Assembly (NCBI GenBank): GCA_001599595.1
Contig: BCHH01000004.1
Span: forward strand, 69,905-133,904
Direction: 5' to 3'
DNA length: 64,000 nucleotides
Source: Beverwykella pulmonaria
Lineage: Eukaryota; Ascomycota; Dothideomycetes; Pleosporales; Melanommataceae
The position numbers and the translations under genes are program-made. The notes under the pieces were generated by a model that saw nothing but the letters and a program-made list of their open reading frames with translations, searched no databases and was not told where the DNA came from. This document shows positions 10,803 through 21,960 of the stretch, one piece after another; positions within the stretch are counted from its first letter, which is position 1, and each line of letters starts with the position of its first letter.

Positions 10803-11507
10803 GTGAGTACGCCTCGAGTATTTGCCCGAAACCAATGCCTTAGAAATTAGTGCAGAGCGTGATGAAATCAATAATTCACCATCGAGCGCGCAGTTTCCGT
10901 TAATTTCCGAGCCAAAAGAGCGTTGTCGAGGTATGTTGTGGTTGTTCGTGTTGATTTCGCGTTCATGAAGTGAGGTTGAATATTTGTGTCAACCCTGCCA
11001 GCGACAGCTAATTTTACGCGCACATTGTCGATTTCCGCGAACCGGAGACTGTCTGCCTCGTGGTGTTGGCAGTCTTCGTGCGAGAGCGACTTTCGCACGA
11101 GAAGGCTAAGATTTGCGATACGCGGCCTAAGTTGCGACTCGCTTGGGCCCCACGACTGCTCACGGATCAACAAGACCGGTCCAGAAGGATGCTGCGAAAT
11201 GCGCCCCAATCGAGGACACTCACAGTTTTAGCTGAAGCGATGCCAGTGTACTTCTTGGTCGGCCTGCCGCCGCTTACCTCTCCTGCCTGCAGTCACCGTC
11301 TTCATCCCTTGCATTCCCCGTGTCCCGCAAATCCACCCTTTCAGAAGGCTGGCCTGTGTTATTGATTATCTCAACCTTGACTAATTTTCATTTGGTCATT
11401 TTCGCAGTCTGATTCGTCTCTTCAGCATCCATCTTTCCAGGAAGATCCCAGAATCTAGACGTTTTGGACGCGAAAGCACACTCCGACGTCAGCGCACTCT
11501 TCTCACC
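10803..11507. other. Spacer and 5' region of the sugar-transporter pseudogene
   Basis: No coding signal is convincing; a 113-codon antisense frame at 10868-11209 has low-complexity composition and no motif. The last 150 bases are pyrimidine-rich, as expected of a fungal 5' leader before the ATG at 11508. Confidence 0.45.
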
Positions 11508-13220
11508 ATGTCTCACGGATTCGCAAGACTCCCTTCCATCGATCGCAATGATACACGATACTATGGGCGCACATCTTTAGACCTAACCGAGTCGTTGACG
11601 TACGACGAATTCCGACCACGGAAACGTGCAGCATCAACCGCGTCACTCATCAACCCCCCCAAGCTTGATGGCGAGGCCAAATTCGAGTCCGAAGATAACT
11701 CGGCACCACTGAGGAAATCTTTACGACAGTACTCGAAGCTCGTTTGGTGGATGCTGGCCATGTCAACAGCAATCCTGTACGGTGGATATGACTCGGTCAT
11801 CCTTGGAACGCTTAACACCGTGACAGCCTATCAACGCGACTTCGGAGAGTGGATGGAGGTCGAGGACCCCGTGGGCAACAAGAAATGGGAATGGACCATT
11901 CCTGCTCTCTGGCTCGCGCTGTGGGATGGAATAGGTCCATTGGGCCAAATCGCTGGAGCAGCTGTTGGAGGCTGGCTCTTAGATCGAATGGGTCGGAGGT
12001 TCTGCCTTCGACTCGGGAGTATTATTGGTGCTTCTGCAATTGCGGTTCTGTTTTTCGCCAACATGCCTGCAAACAAAGACTGGAGGCGCATCATGATTCT
12101 CATTGGTAAGGTCGTACAAGGCCTTGGACTCGGGATCATCAAGATTGAGACCTTCACATACATGTCTGAAGTTATCCCAGTGAGTCTTAAGGGTGCCGTC
12201 ATGTCGCTCGTTCCCACATTCACTCTTCTTGGGCAATTGAGCGGAGCTGTCGTTGTCTTCGCTGTCTCGGAAAATGAGAGATCGACGTCCTACATGATTG
12301 CCCTCGGATCGCAATGGGCAATTGCACTTCCACCCTTCCTCTTGGCCTTTTTCCTACCGGAGTCTCCGGCCTATCTGCTCAAGAAGAAAGATACTAGTGG
12401 TGCTCTTACATCATTCACACGACTTCTCGGGCACAAGAACGACTCCATGTCGGCGCTCAATAAGATGGAAGCCACCATGGAAGTCGAAGCAAAAAACTCA
12501 GCTAAGGTCAGCTATCTGGACTGCTTTAAAGGGTCGAATAGCCGCCGAACCTTGATCGTCATCTACGCCAGCAGCGTGGAGTTCTTCTTCGGTCTCGGGC
12601 TGCTCTCAAATGTTAGTTACTTCCTCCGGATCCTTGGAATGGCTTCCAGTAAGAGCATCCTGTTTTTGATCGGCGGCATCGTCATCGGGCTCATCGCGAA
12701 CGCTTGTTCAGCTTAGACTGTCAGTCACATTGGGCGCCGAAAGCTGACTGTCACCACGCTCTTCGTCACGGCTGGATTCTGGGGCGTTGTCGGTTTCGCG
12801 GGTATCAAACAGCTCTCCTTCACGCCTTGGCTCGTTGGAGGTCTCTGTACAGCCATCATATTCACCTGTGGTCTCGGGTGCTGGCCTGCCTCTTACGCGA
12901 TCCTGGGCGAGACTAGCTCACTTCGACTCCGTTCCAAGTCACAAGCCATCGGCAGCCTTGCGAACAACATTTCGGGTATTACAATGAACTTTGCATTACC
13001 GTATATCTACAATCGCGATGCGGCGAATCTGGGTGCAAAGACAGGTTTCTTGTTCACGATCTTGAGTGCACTTGGGGCTGTTCTGATGTACTGCTTCGTG
13101 CCAGAGCTAAAAGGCAGGAGTGCGCTGGAAATTGATCATTTGTTCGAGAAGGGTGTGCGGGCAATCGGATCCACCAAATGGCGAGACACTTACGAGGAGA
13201 TATCTTTGAGCGATGCATAG
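11508..13220 (+). pseudogene. MFS maltose/alpha-glucoside permease with a single in-frame TAG
   Basis: One continuous intronless frame of 571 codons, close to the 520-580 aa usual for fungal maltose permeases, broken only by TAG at 12714-12716 (codon 403). Family marks are present on both sides: LDRMGRRFCLRLG between helices 2 and 3, PESPAYLLKKKD before the central loop, HIGRRKLT after the stop, and PELKGRSALEIDHLFEKGV at the C-terminus. The stop lies just before the H-I-G-R-R loop where Trp or Gln would fit, so a G-to-A or C-to-T change of the RIP type explains it. Translation would yield eight or so helices and no function. No readthrough motif (CARYYA) follows. An intact relative lies at 45867-47622. 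Confidence 0.8.
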
Positions 13221-14896
13221 TGAACTTCTTGGAGTCCGCAGCTACGCGCCGCGATGGAACGAGGACTGGATTGAATAGCGCTAAAGGAAACAAGTGAATA
13301 GGACACTTGTCGGGTTTAAGCGTCTAGAATCAAAGCAAACCTTCGCTACTGTGCCGGAACCACAATTTATAGTAAAGAGTTTCATGTCTGGTTTTCATCT
13401 CTCGACTCACGGCAAGCTTTTCAATTATCTCTTTGCTGAACCTTGATCGACAATGCCACCCACTAGCGCCGACGCTTTGACATTCACTATGAGATGGAAG
13501 ATAAGACGGAGGATATTGTATATGTATTGTGTCTTCTGATACATAGGTGTCCTAGATTTATACCGGTAGAGAGCAAGCTATAACCACATCTACGTGATAT
13601 ATAACAATAATAATAATATATTCTATTTACCATCTATTACCGGCCCTAGCTCGAGCCATGCAGACTATTGCCACTATTTACACTAGAGGAACAAAACCCC
13701 CCAGACTGGGCTTGATACGTGTACTCGTATGGAGGGAAAACACCTTTCGTCCGTTGTTCCATACATACGCTACCTAGGTGAGCAAGGGCTCGACCTAGAT
13801 GACTGCTGTCTGCTTGCCCTGATCGCCCGCTCTGTCACACTTGCTATGGTTGTGGTGAATGCTTCCTCTAGGAGTTGAAGTCCTGTGCACCTGTAGTTGT
13901 CCGCCTATCCTTGGTCCCCTCCGCTTCCCCTACCCCCATCGCGCTCCATTGGTGTAGACTCCGTCCCTACCGTTCTCCTAACGCTCGCCGTTGCGACATG
14001 ACGCCTTAGCTGCTGTTGCAACATGACTGCCCGTTCTGTAGGACCCTCCTTCACTAGGCAAAGTGGGACATGTGCCGCTAGGTTGTTTAGGTGTCGTTAC
14101 CCTGGGGTCCAATCCTAGGTTCTCCATATAGAGGAGAGTGAAAAGTCCACGTCTTACGATCGTGGTTATCCGACTAAGTGTAGATGTAGAGGCGAGGGGT
14201 CGTGAGAGGTTTGTCCAGCCCAGGGATGAGAGGTCCGTCTGAGTTGCCGTTTCGTCCGTGCGCGGCGGCGGGGAAGGATTGGGTCTGTTTCCGCGTGGTG
14301 TTTAATTGTCGTAGTTATTTAGGTATTCATTGATTTTTGAGAAGTTCGCGAACCGTTTCCGACTGTCGTGGGTGCGTACGGCGTGGTTGGTTCAGCACTG
14401 CAAGCAACCACAACCCATTGTACGTCTCTGCGCTGGCTCTAAAGCGTTTGAAGAACGCTCTAAGTTCCCAGGCTTCACCGTGTGGAGGTGTAGAGACCTA
14501 TTTCGAAGCCCACGTGATATATATATATATATATACGTCCGACATTCACGACGTTGGACTTGGCAAGTCACCCACCCGAATCTTACCTACCCGGCATAAG
14601 CGATCTCCACAGGCTTCAACACCATATATACCTACATGTGCCAATACCTTCGAGAAGCCGTTCACAATATTGGGGATATCGGCCTCAATGTCGATCATAA
14701 GTGCACTTGCTAGTTTCATGCTGTAGGAATCCCTAAAGTTCACGCATCCCGTTGTAGTGCGCTCAATTCAGCACACTCTCCGATTACACAATCGTATACC
14801 ACAACAGTACCGTCTACACATCCACGGAATCTTTACACTAGTCCCTCCATAAAGCCTCACTTACACTATCCTGCATTGCGCTTCTAACAACAACCC
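13221..14896. other. Gene-free region
   Basis: About 1.7 kb without a recognisable gene. It has an AT-rich stretch with ATATAACAATAATAATAATA near 13600, a GC-richer part (13780-14300) of unclear origin, and an (AT)n run at about 14517-14534 directly after CACGTG. Old repeat remnants are possible, but no terminal repeats were found. Confidence 0.5.
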
Positions 14897-15362
14897 ATGA
14901 CGTCGCGCAAATTATCTCAATCCGTCTCTCATGGTTCCCAAATCGCCATCAAAGGCCATGATCATGCGCGAGGTGCCGGTTTTCGCAAACATCGACGATG
15001 GCGTCACCATCGATATGACTGGTCTGAGCTCCATGGGCGTCAACGAAGATGCGTCGTTCGCCAGTGTTGGTGCAGTCGCGAGTCGGCTCAAAGTGTATGC
15101 ATTTCTCGATCCATTGAATAAGGCTGTAGCCAGAGGACGTAACGGGACGGTAGGAGTGGGTGGTCTCGCTCTTGAATGTGGGATTAGTCTTTTCTCGCCC
15201 CAGGTGAGATTTACCTGCGACGTGGTGGTGAACTTCGAAGTCGTACTGGCCTCTGGAAAGCTCGTCAGCGCGAATAGTATATCATATCTTGAAAAAAAAA
15301 AATTTTGGCGCGTTGGAAGCGGCATGAGAAATTTCGGCGTCGTTACACGCTTCTGTTGGTGA
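14897..15362 (+). pseudogene. FAD-linked oxidase (berberine-bridge-type) fragment
   Basis: The frame 14931-15362 carries the middle of a BBE-like FAD-binding domain: ANIDDGVTIDMTGLSS, ASVGAVASRLKVYAFLDP, GTVGVGGLALECGISLFSP, VVVNFEVVLASGKLV and RNFGVVTRF. Upstream, IAIKGHDHARGAGF lies in the neighbouring frame, so a frameshift separates the flavin-attachment region from the rest. The segment that should read W-A-L-K-G-G is scrambled at an A9 run (15292-15300). The expected SGGH/GGGH histidine context, the substrate domain and the C-terminal BBE motif are missing. Such enzymes are common in secondary-metabolite clusters, but this copy is dead. Confidence 0.7.
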
Positions 15363-15501
15363 AATATAAAGCTTGGCTATATGTATTTATTATGTCGTCT
15401 ATACAATCTCATCGGCCCGAGCAAGGTGTGGTGGTTGGTTTTTTTGGGAGAAAAACCAGGCTATATTTGGGGGCGTAGGATCGAAGTCGGTTCACGTGAC
15501 T

Positions 15502-15617
15502 GCTATCTTGATGAGGTTCTTAAGCTGCCGTGAGCATCAAACCTCATCAAGGGGGATTCAGCTATCTTGACCAGGTTCTTAAGCTGCCGTGAGCGTCAAT
15601 ACCTGATCCTGAATCTC
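15502..15617. repeat. 59-bp tandem duplication
   Basis: Two adjacent units starting at 15502 and 15561 share GCTATCTTGA..AGGTTCTTAAGCTGCCGTGAGC.TCAA. They differ by scattered substitutions and an altered tail. Each tail is partly complementary to its own head (CCTCATCAAG against CTTGATGAGG in the first), so each unit can fold back. Confidence 0.7.
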
Positions 15618-16943
15618 ACTCAGCGCGTCAATCGTGAGCCAGCTGTTCGGCCGAGCGCAAAGCGCGATAACTATCTACAACGGGCAAAAACAGAGAACTA
15701 TGGGATGGTGGGCGGGATCGCAGAATTGTACAATCTGGGGCCGAATTGATTGCTTGATGAGGTTGCTGATAGTTGAACTCTGCTGAGAAGCTTGGCGGCC
15801 TAACCCAGTACCGGTATAGAACAAAACAAGAAATCTGTGTTTCTCCTTTGCCGCGTCGCTTAATTTTTCTTCCCCCCAAATTTCCCTACCAAAATCTCGC
15901 ATGATCGCGTCGGAATCGTCAACCACCTTCCTAAAGATTTTTGTAAGCTGTGGCTATAGTCGTTTATATAAAAGGCGCGTACCAACAGTTTTTTGACGCC
16001 GCAGGAGCCTTATTTTCGAGCAATATGGTCCAGGTACAGCCAGTATAGGAGCCGCCAGCGACCGATTCCAGTACTCTTATTTTGCTTGTTTAATTGCAGT
16101 AAAGTAGTTGTCTCTTATTGTCTTTGCCTGCAATATACGCCTAGAGGTAGGGAACTGTTGTCGGTATTTTAAGGCCTTACTAGCTTTTTTTCTTTGCTTT
16201 GCGAGGTCCTTGTTATCAAGGGCGGATCCCGGACCCTAGGCGTCGTCACGTAACAGGTAGGGATGAGTTCGTCCTAGGTGGTGGAGGGTGAGTGGGGTGA
16301 ATGCAAGTAGATATCGAAGCAGGGAGAGGGTAATGTGATAGACAATGAGTTCCTGACGGGCGAGAGGCTTCGCTGTGAATGGTGTCAACGTCAGGACAGG
16401 CATATGCAGCGGATACAATTGAAATTGACTATGCAGACTATCTAAGAAACTCGTAAAATCTATTAGTCAAGGCTATCTCTATAGCTTCGCAGATCTATGG
16501 TTTACAGGTCCAACAGATCCACCAATCCATCACATGAGGCTGTGGCAGAGGCCCGTTTGGGCGCCCAACTGCCTCCGTGATTTGATCCACGATATTATGA
16601 GCTTAACGTTCGAAACCTGGATAACAATTTGACGTAAGTTTGTGTCTCGGGGTTACCGCCGAATAAAGGTTTTGTGCTGGGCCTTCCTGGTGCGGGTCGA
16701 ACTGAATAGGCAAATCCAGGCTCGTATAATAATCACGCGGGCTTGGATAGAAAGGAGGTGTGCATCCTGAAGTACGGCCTGGCTACTAGGAGCTGATGTC
16801 GCGATCTCATGACTATTGGTACGATAATTGCGTACTATTTTCTCAGCAAGACAAGGGGCAATCCGCGATTGCACGCTCGTTTTGACTACTGAGGCGCCAC
16901 CGGACTTCAGGAAGAAAAGGAGGTGTGAGCTCTTCGCGAGCGT
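15618..16943. other. Gene-free region
   Basis: No gene recognised. A promoter-like TATATAAAAGG lies at about 15974-15984 with TGTAAGCTGTGG upstream, so an LTR-like or old promoter remnant is possible. Short frames here have no motif. Confidence 0.4.
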
Positions 16944-17303
16944 TTATTCCTTATTATCAAAATCTGTGCCAGCTTTTGTAACTGGCTTTGCCCAATCCAT
17001 TATATCTTCCAAGTGTCTCCGATCCGTCCAAGCTACCTGGTGATCGTTCCAACTCTGGCTTTGGTGTAATTCCATAAGATGGCAATACAACTGGCCGGGC
17101 TTGAAACACTCCTCGCAATACGGACAGAAAAAGTGATTCATTTTCTTTGCATGGGACTTGCGAGCTTCGGCGTCGGGAAGATGAGCGTCGCACAACTCGC
17201 ATCGATTTGGCGCGGTGTAGAAGCGTGTCTTATAGGCATTCAGCTGTAACGCGGGCCGTGCTACAGTAGCTTCGCTGGAAGACTCGGGTGCAGAAGAGGA
17301 CAT
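16944..17303 (-). CDS. Small protein with two C2H2 zinc fingers
   Basis: An intact 119-aa frame. After a Ser/Glu/Ala-rich N-terminus (MSSSAPESSSEATVARP) come two C2H2 units: C-x2-C-x12-H-x5-H starting at CELCDAHLPD (about residues 35-56), and C-x2-C-x12-H-x4-H starting at CPYCEECFKP (about 60-81). The C-terminus is unlike any domain I know. The finger spacing resembles fungal single-copy C2H2 proteins more than transposon fingers. It lies alone between relics, with nothing contradicting expression: the ATG is followed by an unbroken frame, and the upstream region (17304 on) has no other gene. DNA or RNA binding is inferred from the fingers only. It could also be the surviving 5' exon of a longer gene. 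Confidence 0.55.
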   Translation of the reverse strand: MSSSAPESSSEATVARPALQLNAYKTRFYTAPNRCELCDAHLPDAEARKSHAKKMNHFFCPYCEECFKPGQLYCHLMELHQSQSWNDHQVAWTDRRHLEDIMDWAKPVTKAGTDFDNKE

Positions 17304-17856
17304 GATCGCGGAAGGAAAGTCTGAACTATGAGGAGGTGGAAATTTACTGTTTCTGGGTAAATTTTATTCATAAAGTCAAGTAAGCATGCAGCTTTTATGT
17401 GTTCCTCAATATCGGAACCTTGATCATCCAGCTGAAGCTGAGCTGCAAGGGTTCAGATAAGAAGCGCTAAAGAAGCTGATGGCTGAGGATTGCACCTTAC
17501 TCTGTACCAATGGTAGTAAGCTCGATGCTGTAATTATTAGAGTTGAGACACGAGGCGGGCTGACGAATTCGCTTTTAGAGGTTAATGATCAGAGAGGCTG
17601 GTGAGATCTGCCTTCCGCGCTAACGTACCTAACAGGGCTGAGCAAGGCAACAACCTGTAAATCCTTCGACGCAACTAAGACAGGTACAAACAAGCCCCCT
17701 TTTGAGAGATTCGGGTTCATCGCGTCGAGATTTTGTTCACCGAAAACAGTGAAAAGTTACGACCTTGGAAAAAAAAGTCCCGTCAGCGAAGCCACGTCTT
17801 CAGCCAATATGAGGACCGGATAAACTTTAAAGGAAACACCGCTTCGTGCTTATACA
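17304..17856. other. Intergenic, nothing recognised
   Basis: Lies between two divergently transcribed small genes. A 50-codon plus-strand stretch near 17476-17602 stays open but has no motif or start context worth calling. Confidence 0.4.
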
Positions 17857-18261
17857 ATGGGCTTTGTGATTGTAGCGTATGCAGTCCGCTTCAGTAACCA
17901 AACCTGTGAGGAAGCGCACCTTCATTACAATAAGCCAATTCCTACGCATACGTTTCTCGCATTGCTCGGCACGATTATGAGTGGGGCCGTATTCAGAACC
18001 ACGAAGAACTCCATCGTCGTCTTCGCGCTCCTCTTTTTCATCTTGGCCGTTATAGCTACAATTCTGATTCCAATCGTCTTGCTCTGGCTACGCGGAATTT
18101 ATAAAGGACTCTACATCTATAGTCACCATATTACTTCTATTTTGCAATTTGAATATACTCCAGAGGCGTTGATTCGCGAGATCCATAGGGAAACAAAAGC
18201 AATCAGAAGAGAAGAGGGATGGCTAGAAAGAAGCAAATGCAAAGACCAAAACTTGATCTAG
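17857..18261 (+). CDS. Small hypothetical membrane protein
   Basis: A 134-aa frame I do not recognise. It shows two hydrophobic segments: about residues 32-44 (FLALLGTIMSGAVF) and a long one at about 53-79 (VVFALLFFILAVIATILIPIVLLWL). A charged, probably helical tail follows (about 100-130, TPEALIREIHRETKAIRREEGWLERSK). The long helix with a basic following segment suggests a single- or double-pass membrane protein with a cytoplasmic coil. The neighbour on the other strand is an ABC-transporter relic, so the region is decaying and this could be a fragment of something larger. The start is chosen as the first ATG of the frame. Confidence 0.35.
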   Translation: MGFVIVAYAVRFSNQTCEEAHLHYNKPIPTHTFLALLGTIMSGAVFRTTKNSIVVFALLFFILAVIATILIPIVLLWLRGIYKGLYIYSHHITSILQFEYTPEALIREIHRETKAIRREEGWLERSKCKDQNLI

Positions 18262-18369
18262 AATCACTGAACTTAGAGAGTGGCGATAGTAGTTATAATC
18301 AAATCTAAGTAGACTTGTCTTTGAAAAAATCGATATTTTCCAGTGGGCATTTCTCACAAGAGTTTTTAC

Positions 18370-18810
18370 CTAATTGTAATTGATAGCTAAATTAGTGGAG
18401 AGCGAATTCTGGTGCCCCGCTACATCATCTCCCACCATATTCCGAACCAAACCACCCGCATTTAGCCACTGTGTAATTGTTTTGAACAATGACCCTTCAC
18501 AGGCCAACAACTTCGCCGGAGAACCAAATTCCACAAGCCTCCCACCATCCAGTACATCAATGACATCACTGTCTTCGATGGTATTGAGTCGGTGTGCGAG
18601 AGTGACGATGGTATGCCGTGAAAACTCTTTCCTGATGATTCGTTGGATAAGTGCATCCGTCTCAGCATCTACATTACTCGTTGCCTCATAGGTACCAAGA
18701 TTTTGCTCTCTCGCAACATGGCCCGTGCAAGGCAGAAAAATTGTTGTTGACCGTGCGAGAGGGGCTGCGCTTTCATCTACGCGTCAAGGCCACCGCGGGA
18801 CTTTAATGAA
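18370..18810 (-). pseudogene. ABCC (MRP-type) transporter, C-terminal nucleotide-binding domain relic
   Basis: Reading the minus strand gives the tail of a full-size ABCC transporter: GGLDA, then signature [16 protein letters not shown], Walker-B/D-loop [12 protein letters not shown]-loop TLAHRLNTI, and [18 protein letters not shown] stop follows GGLDA (near 18790), and a one-base loss between SKILV and EATSN removes the Walker-B aspartate from frame. The membrane domains and first nucleotide-binding domain are absent upstream. Family members use ATP to export conjugates or secondary metabolites. This piece cannot. Confidence 0.8.
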
Positions 18811-19128
18811 ATTGAGGACAAGCACAACTAACATTTATATATTTTATGGTGTTAATTCAACATGCACTCTTGCTGTTAGTATAGGTGTTAGATTCTTTCT
18901 AACTAATAGCACGATATCCACGCTTTACATTGACAGCATTAGTTGATTTCCTAGTGCAAGAAGAATGAATAGTAGAAGGTCGATGCCCGACACAGGCGCA
19001 ACGCATTACATATCCTGCGCTGTAATATGACAGGTGTTGCAAGCGTTGAAGGCTTTGGGAAAACGTTGAGAGTATTAGGAAAACATTAGGGCGTTGGGCG
19101 CTCGTGTAATAAGGCAACTTGGAATTTG

Positions 19129-19345
19129 TTGGGAGTATATAGAACGTGGGAATCACGTGTTGATGTGTAGATCACGTGGGATGTACCAATCACGTGTAGA
19201 CACGTGGGACACTAGCCATACTAGGCTAGTGCACGCGGCGGTGAGGTTGATGGTATTCCCTCTGCTGCACCGCTTCAAGATAGACAGACATGATTACCCC
19301 CTTTGAGAACACCCATTGCTATTGCAATAGTCCTGTGAGACCAAC
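19129..19345. repeat. Small dispersed repeat, copy A
   Basis: Shares TTGGGAGTATAT.GAACG at one end and ACCC..CATTGC.ATTGCAATAG.CCTGTGA..CCAACA (bases allowing gaps) at the other with the stretch at 20500-20673. The middle has diverged and carries CACGTG sites in this copy. Confidence 0.4.
19154..19206. promoter_or_regulatory. Four CACGTG palindromes in 53 bp
   Basis: CACGTG begins at 19154, 19173, 19191 and 19201. This E-box/G-box is the target of bHLH factors such as Cbf1 or Pho4 types. No gene starts within a kilobase on either side, so any function is speculative. Confidence 0.4.
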
Positions 19346-20499
19346 AGAATTACCAACATTGGCAACGTTGGGAGATCGAAGTCCTGAAACCTGACGCGAA
19401 ACTTTCCTTGATATAGGAAAGTTATTTATTTTTAGCTAATACGAGGGCTATATAAGTTTTTAAGCATTTTCTCGAAATTCTAGTGCGTATCGATTAAGTA
19501 TCTGATCACCTTATCATTTAAAAAATAGCTATGACAGTGCAGCATGCTCAAATGACGACCCTGACGCTCTAACGATTTTTTTCTTCGCAAGACAGCCAAT
19601 CAAGTGTAAGTCAACTGAAGGCCGTTGTATACCTTATGAAACCGGCAGTGATTTCTCTGACAATGCAGGAGACAAGATTTTACGAAGTCAATGTCTGGTG
19701 CGTCGTATCGTATAGGACGTTGCTGACCATGGCTCTCGTCATCGAGGATCATGACTTAAACTCAAGAAGTTTCCAGATTGCTCTGGAGGCTGATGGACGA
19801 GGCTCAAGAATTTTCCAGTGTTTTTACACGGTTGAAGTTCTATCTGAAGACAGCAAGTATAGCACCGACGGCTAGATCGAACACCAATAAACATGCTGGA
19901 ATCCATTGGCAAATTTTGACGTCCCAAAACGCCGGATTGACACCGAGCTTGCGGTGCTCCATCGTTTGCCGATGTGTCCTCGGGCTGAACAGACACGAGA
20001 AGTCAACAAAATGGATATTTAGTGACCTTTAGCTCGTAAAATGTTTTCCCAAGGTCGATCACCAGAAATCCTTTGGACTTGTCCGCCTGTGATCCCATCG
20101 CTGTTAGTATGGCCACAAATTATTGCCACTCAAACTATCGCACTTGCCTTGCTGGTTACTCGCCCTACAGTCCAATTCCCTTCTTCGAGGGATATGGCCT
20201 CTAGGTCAAGTAGTGGAAATACTGGCGAAATCGATCTGCTTGCATATTGCGCACAGAGCCTCTGGCGCGACTGACTGGTTTTCTTTGTAGATGGGAGGCC
20301 ATGAAGCAGGCATGTTCGTCGAGGTCGACTGGTTCTCTTAGCAAATGGGAAGCGATAGAGCCGACAATCTAGGGACAATGAGGGTATTGCAAGTAAATAG
20401 GTGTAGAGGTAAGCAACAGTCTCTCCCCAATATATTGCGCAGCCTCAGCTCTACTACACCAATTGCCAATTGGATTTAAGAGTTCCTGCAAGCTGACTA

Positions 20500-20673
20500 T
20501 TGGGAGTATATCGAACGCGATTATCACGCGATTATCACGTGATGCATTGTCATGCTTGGCGACAGAGGGATGGGACGATCCTCTCAGCCGCGCCTCACAT
20601 AGAGATATACGTGAATCAACACCTCGTTTTAGGACACCCCCATTGCAATTGCAATAGCCTTGTGATGCCAACA
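20500..20673. repeat. Small dispersed repeat, copy B
   Basis: Partner of the repeat at 19129-19345, with the same end words, in the same orientation about 1.37 kb away. It contains ATTATCACG twice and one CACGTG. Confidence 0.4.
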
Positions 20674-21960
20674 CTGACTGACCTGTAATCAAATCCATAG
20701 AATGGATAAGCTTCTTCTCCAGCTCGCCCACCTAATTTTCGTCTCTTCTTCAACGTAATAACTCTGCTCTTCTCCTGTTTCTAATCAATTGCTTAGCTCA
20801 ACTTTCTCTCTATCTCTTCTCCCTTTGTGCGGGCTAGATCCTCAACTGTAGCCTTATCTTCTATCTTCCTATTCAGCGCCAAAATACCTTACTAAACTTC
20901 GCTATAGCTACCTTGAAAACAATAATGTGTTAACAACACCTTCTTAGAAAAGCTTTGATATTACAGTCAGGTATTAAAAATCTAGGAACACTTTCCATAC
21001 TTTAGTCCTAGGAACATATTGCTTTGATTCACATTGACGTAGCCTAAACATAAAACAAAAGACAAAAACTGATGTTATGGTGATATAAAAGACCGTCCAC
21101 AGCGTAAAGAGATAGATTTCGGGATGGGTGCTGTCGCCAGTTAGTATCATATGATGGCCGAAGCCCTCGCTGCGCAGATGCACTGGCGATTCAAGCAACT
21201 CCTTGACATAGCGTCGTTATATCTTTCAGGATTGGGAATTTAACCTTAATAATCATTAATTCCTGCAACTTTAGCCATAACATGGGAAACCTGGCGTCAA
21301 CATATGGGAATTAACGGCGGCAGAAGGCGGTTGAAGAGCTGGGCATGTAAGCAATGGAGACAAGAAAGAGGGTACTTGAGGAGGAGAATGTCTAGCCTAG
21401 ATTTATTTAACTAAGGAATAGCTTAGTTATTGTGAGTAGTAGATCTAATAGTGATATAACGCAGCGAGAAACAGCAAAGCTAAGCACAATATTAGAGCGT
21501 AGGGGCATTCCACATTGGGATTTACAATTAGGGGGCATGTTAGCGTAACACAACGCGGGACGTGTCTCTAGAACAGCACTAGAGCCGTAGTAGGGAGTCT
21601 AAAGTACTCTACATTTGGGAGTGCCTTGAGGGTTTGAAGAAACGGAACACGCGAGTTTGAGTATTTCGTATTCTTCTAGCCCTCCTAGATAGCTGTACAA
21701 CAAGATGTCTTCTTCTCCTCTTGCTTTTCGCTAGCGGTGAGACATTCGTTTCCACCCTGGTCCTGGTCCTCCGAGGCTTAAACCACACAATTAACAGTGA
21801 TGTACCCTACTATGAAATTTAGACCTCGTGATATCTAAACCGCTTTATGCTGTGAATTATACATCATAGTGATACATTCTCCCTTCACTCCATTTTTTCG
21901 TTCCAATTACGCCCCAATTCAAAGCCCCCCCACCCCCATTCGCCTCCCATGATGACCCCT

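Larger units (their letters stand above)
18811..21960. other. 3.1-kb gene-poor stretch with decayed repeats
   Basis: No intact gene found. It contains a CACGTG cluster (19154-19206), two diverged copies of a small repeat (about 19129-19345 and 20500-20673), and an antisense Lys/Glu-rich coiled-coil-like stretch near 20700-20880 broken by stops, perhaps a transposon remnant. The last 200 bases are the downstream side of the F-box gene. Confidence 0.45.

Noticed and set aside
10868..11209. 113-codon minus-strand frame upstream of the sugar permease
   Set aside because: No motif, overlaps other frames in the same GC-richer stretch, and lies where the permease promoter is expected.
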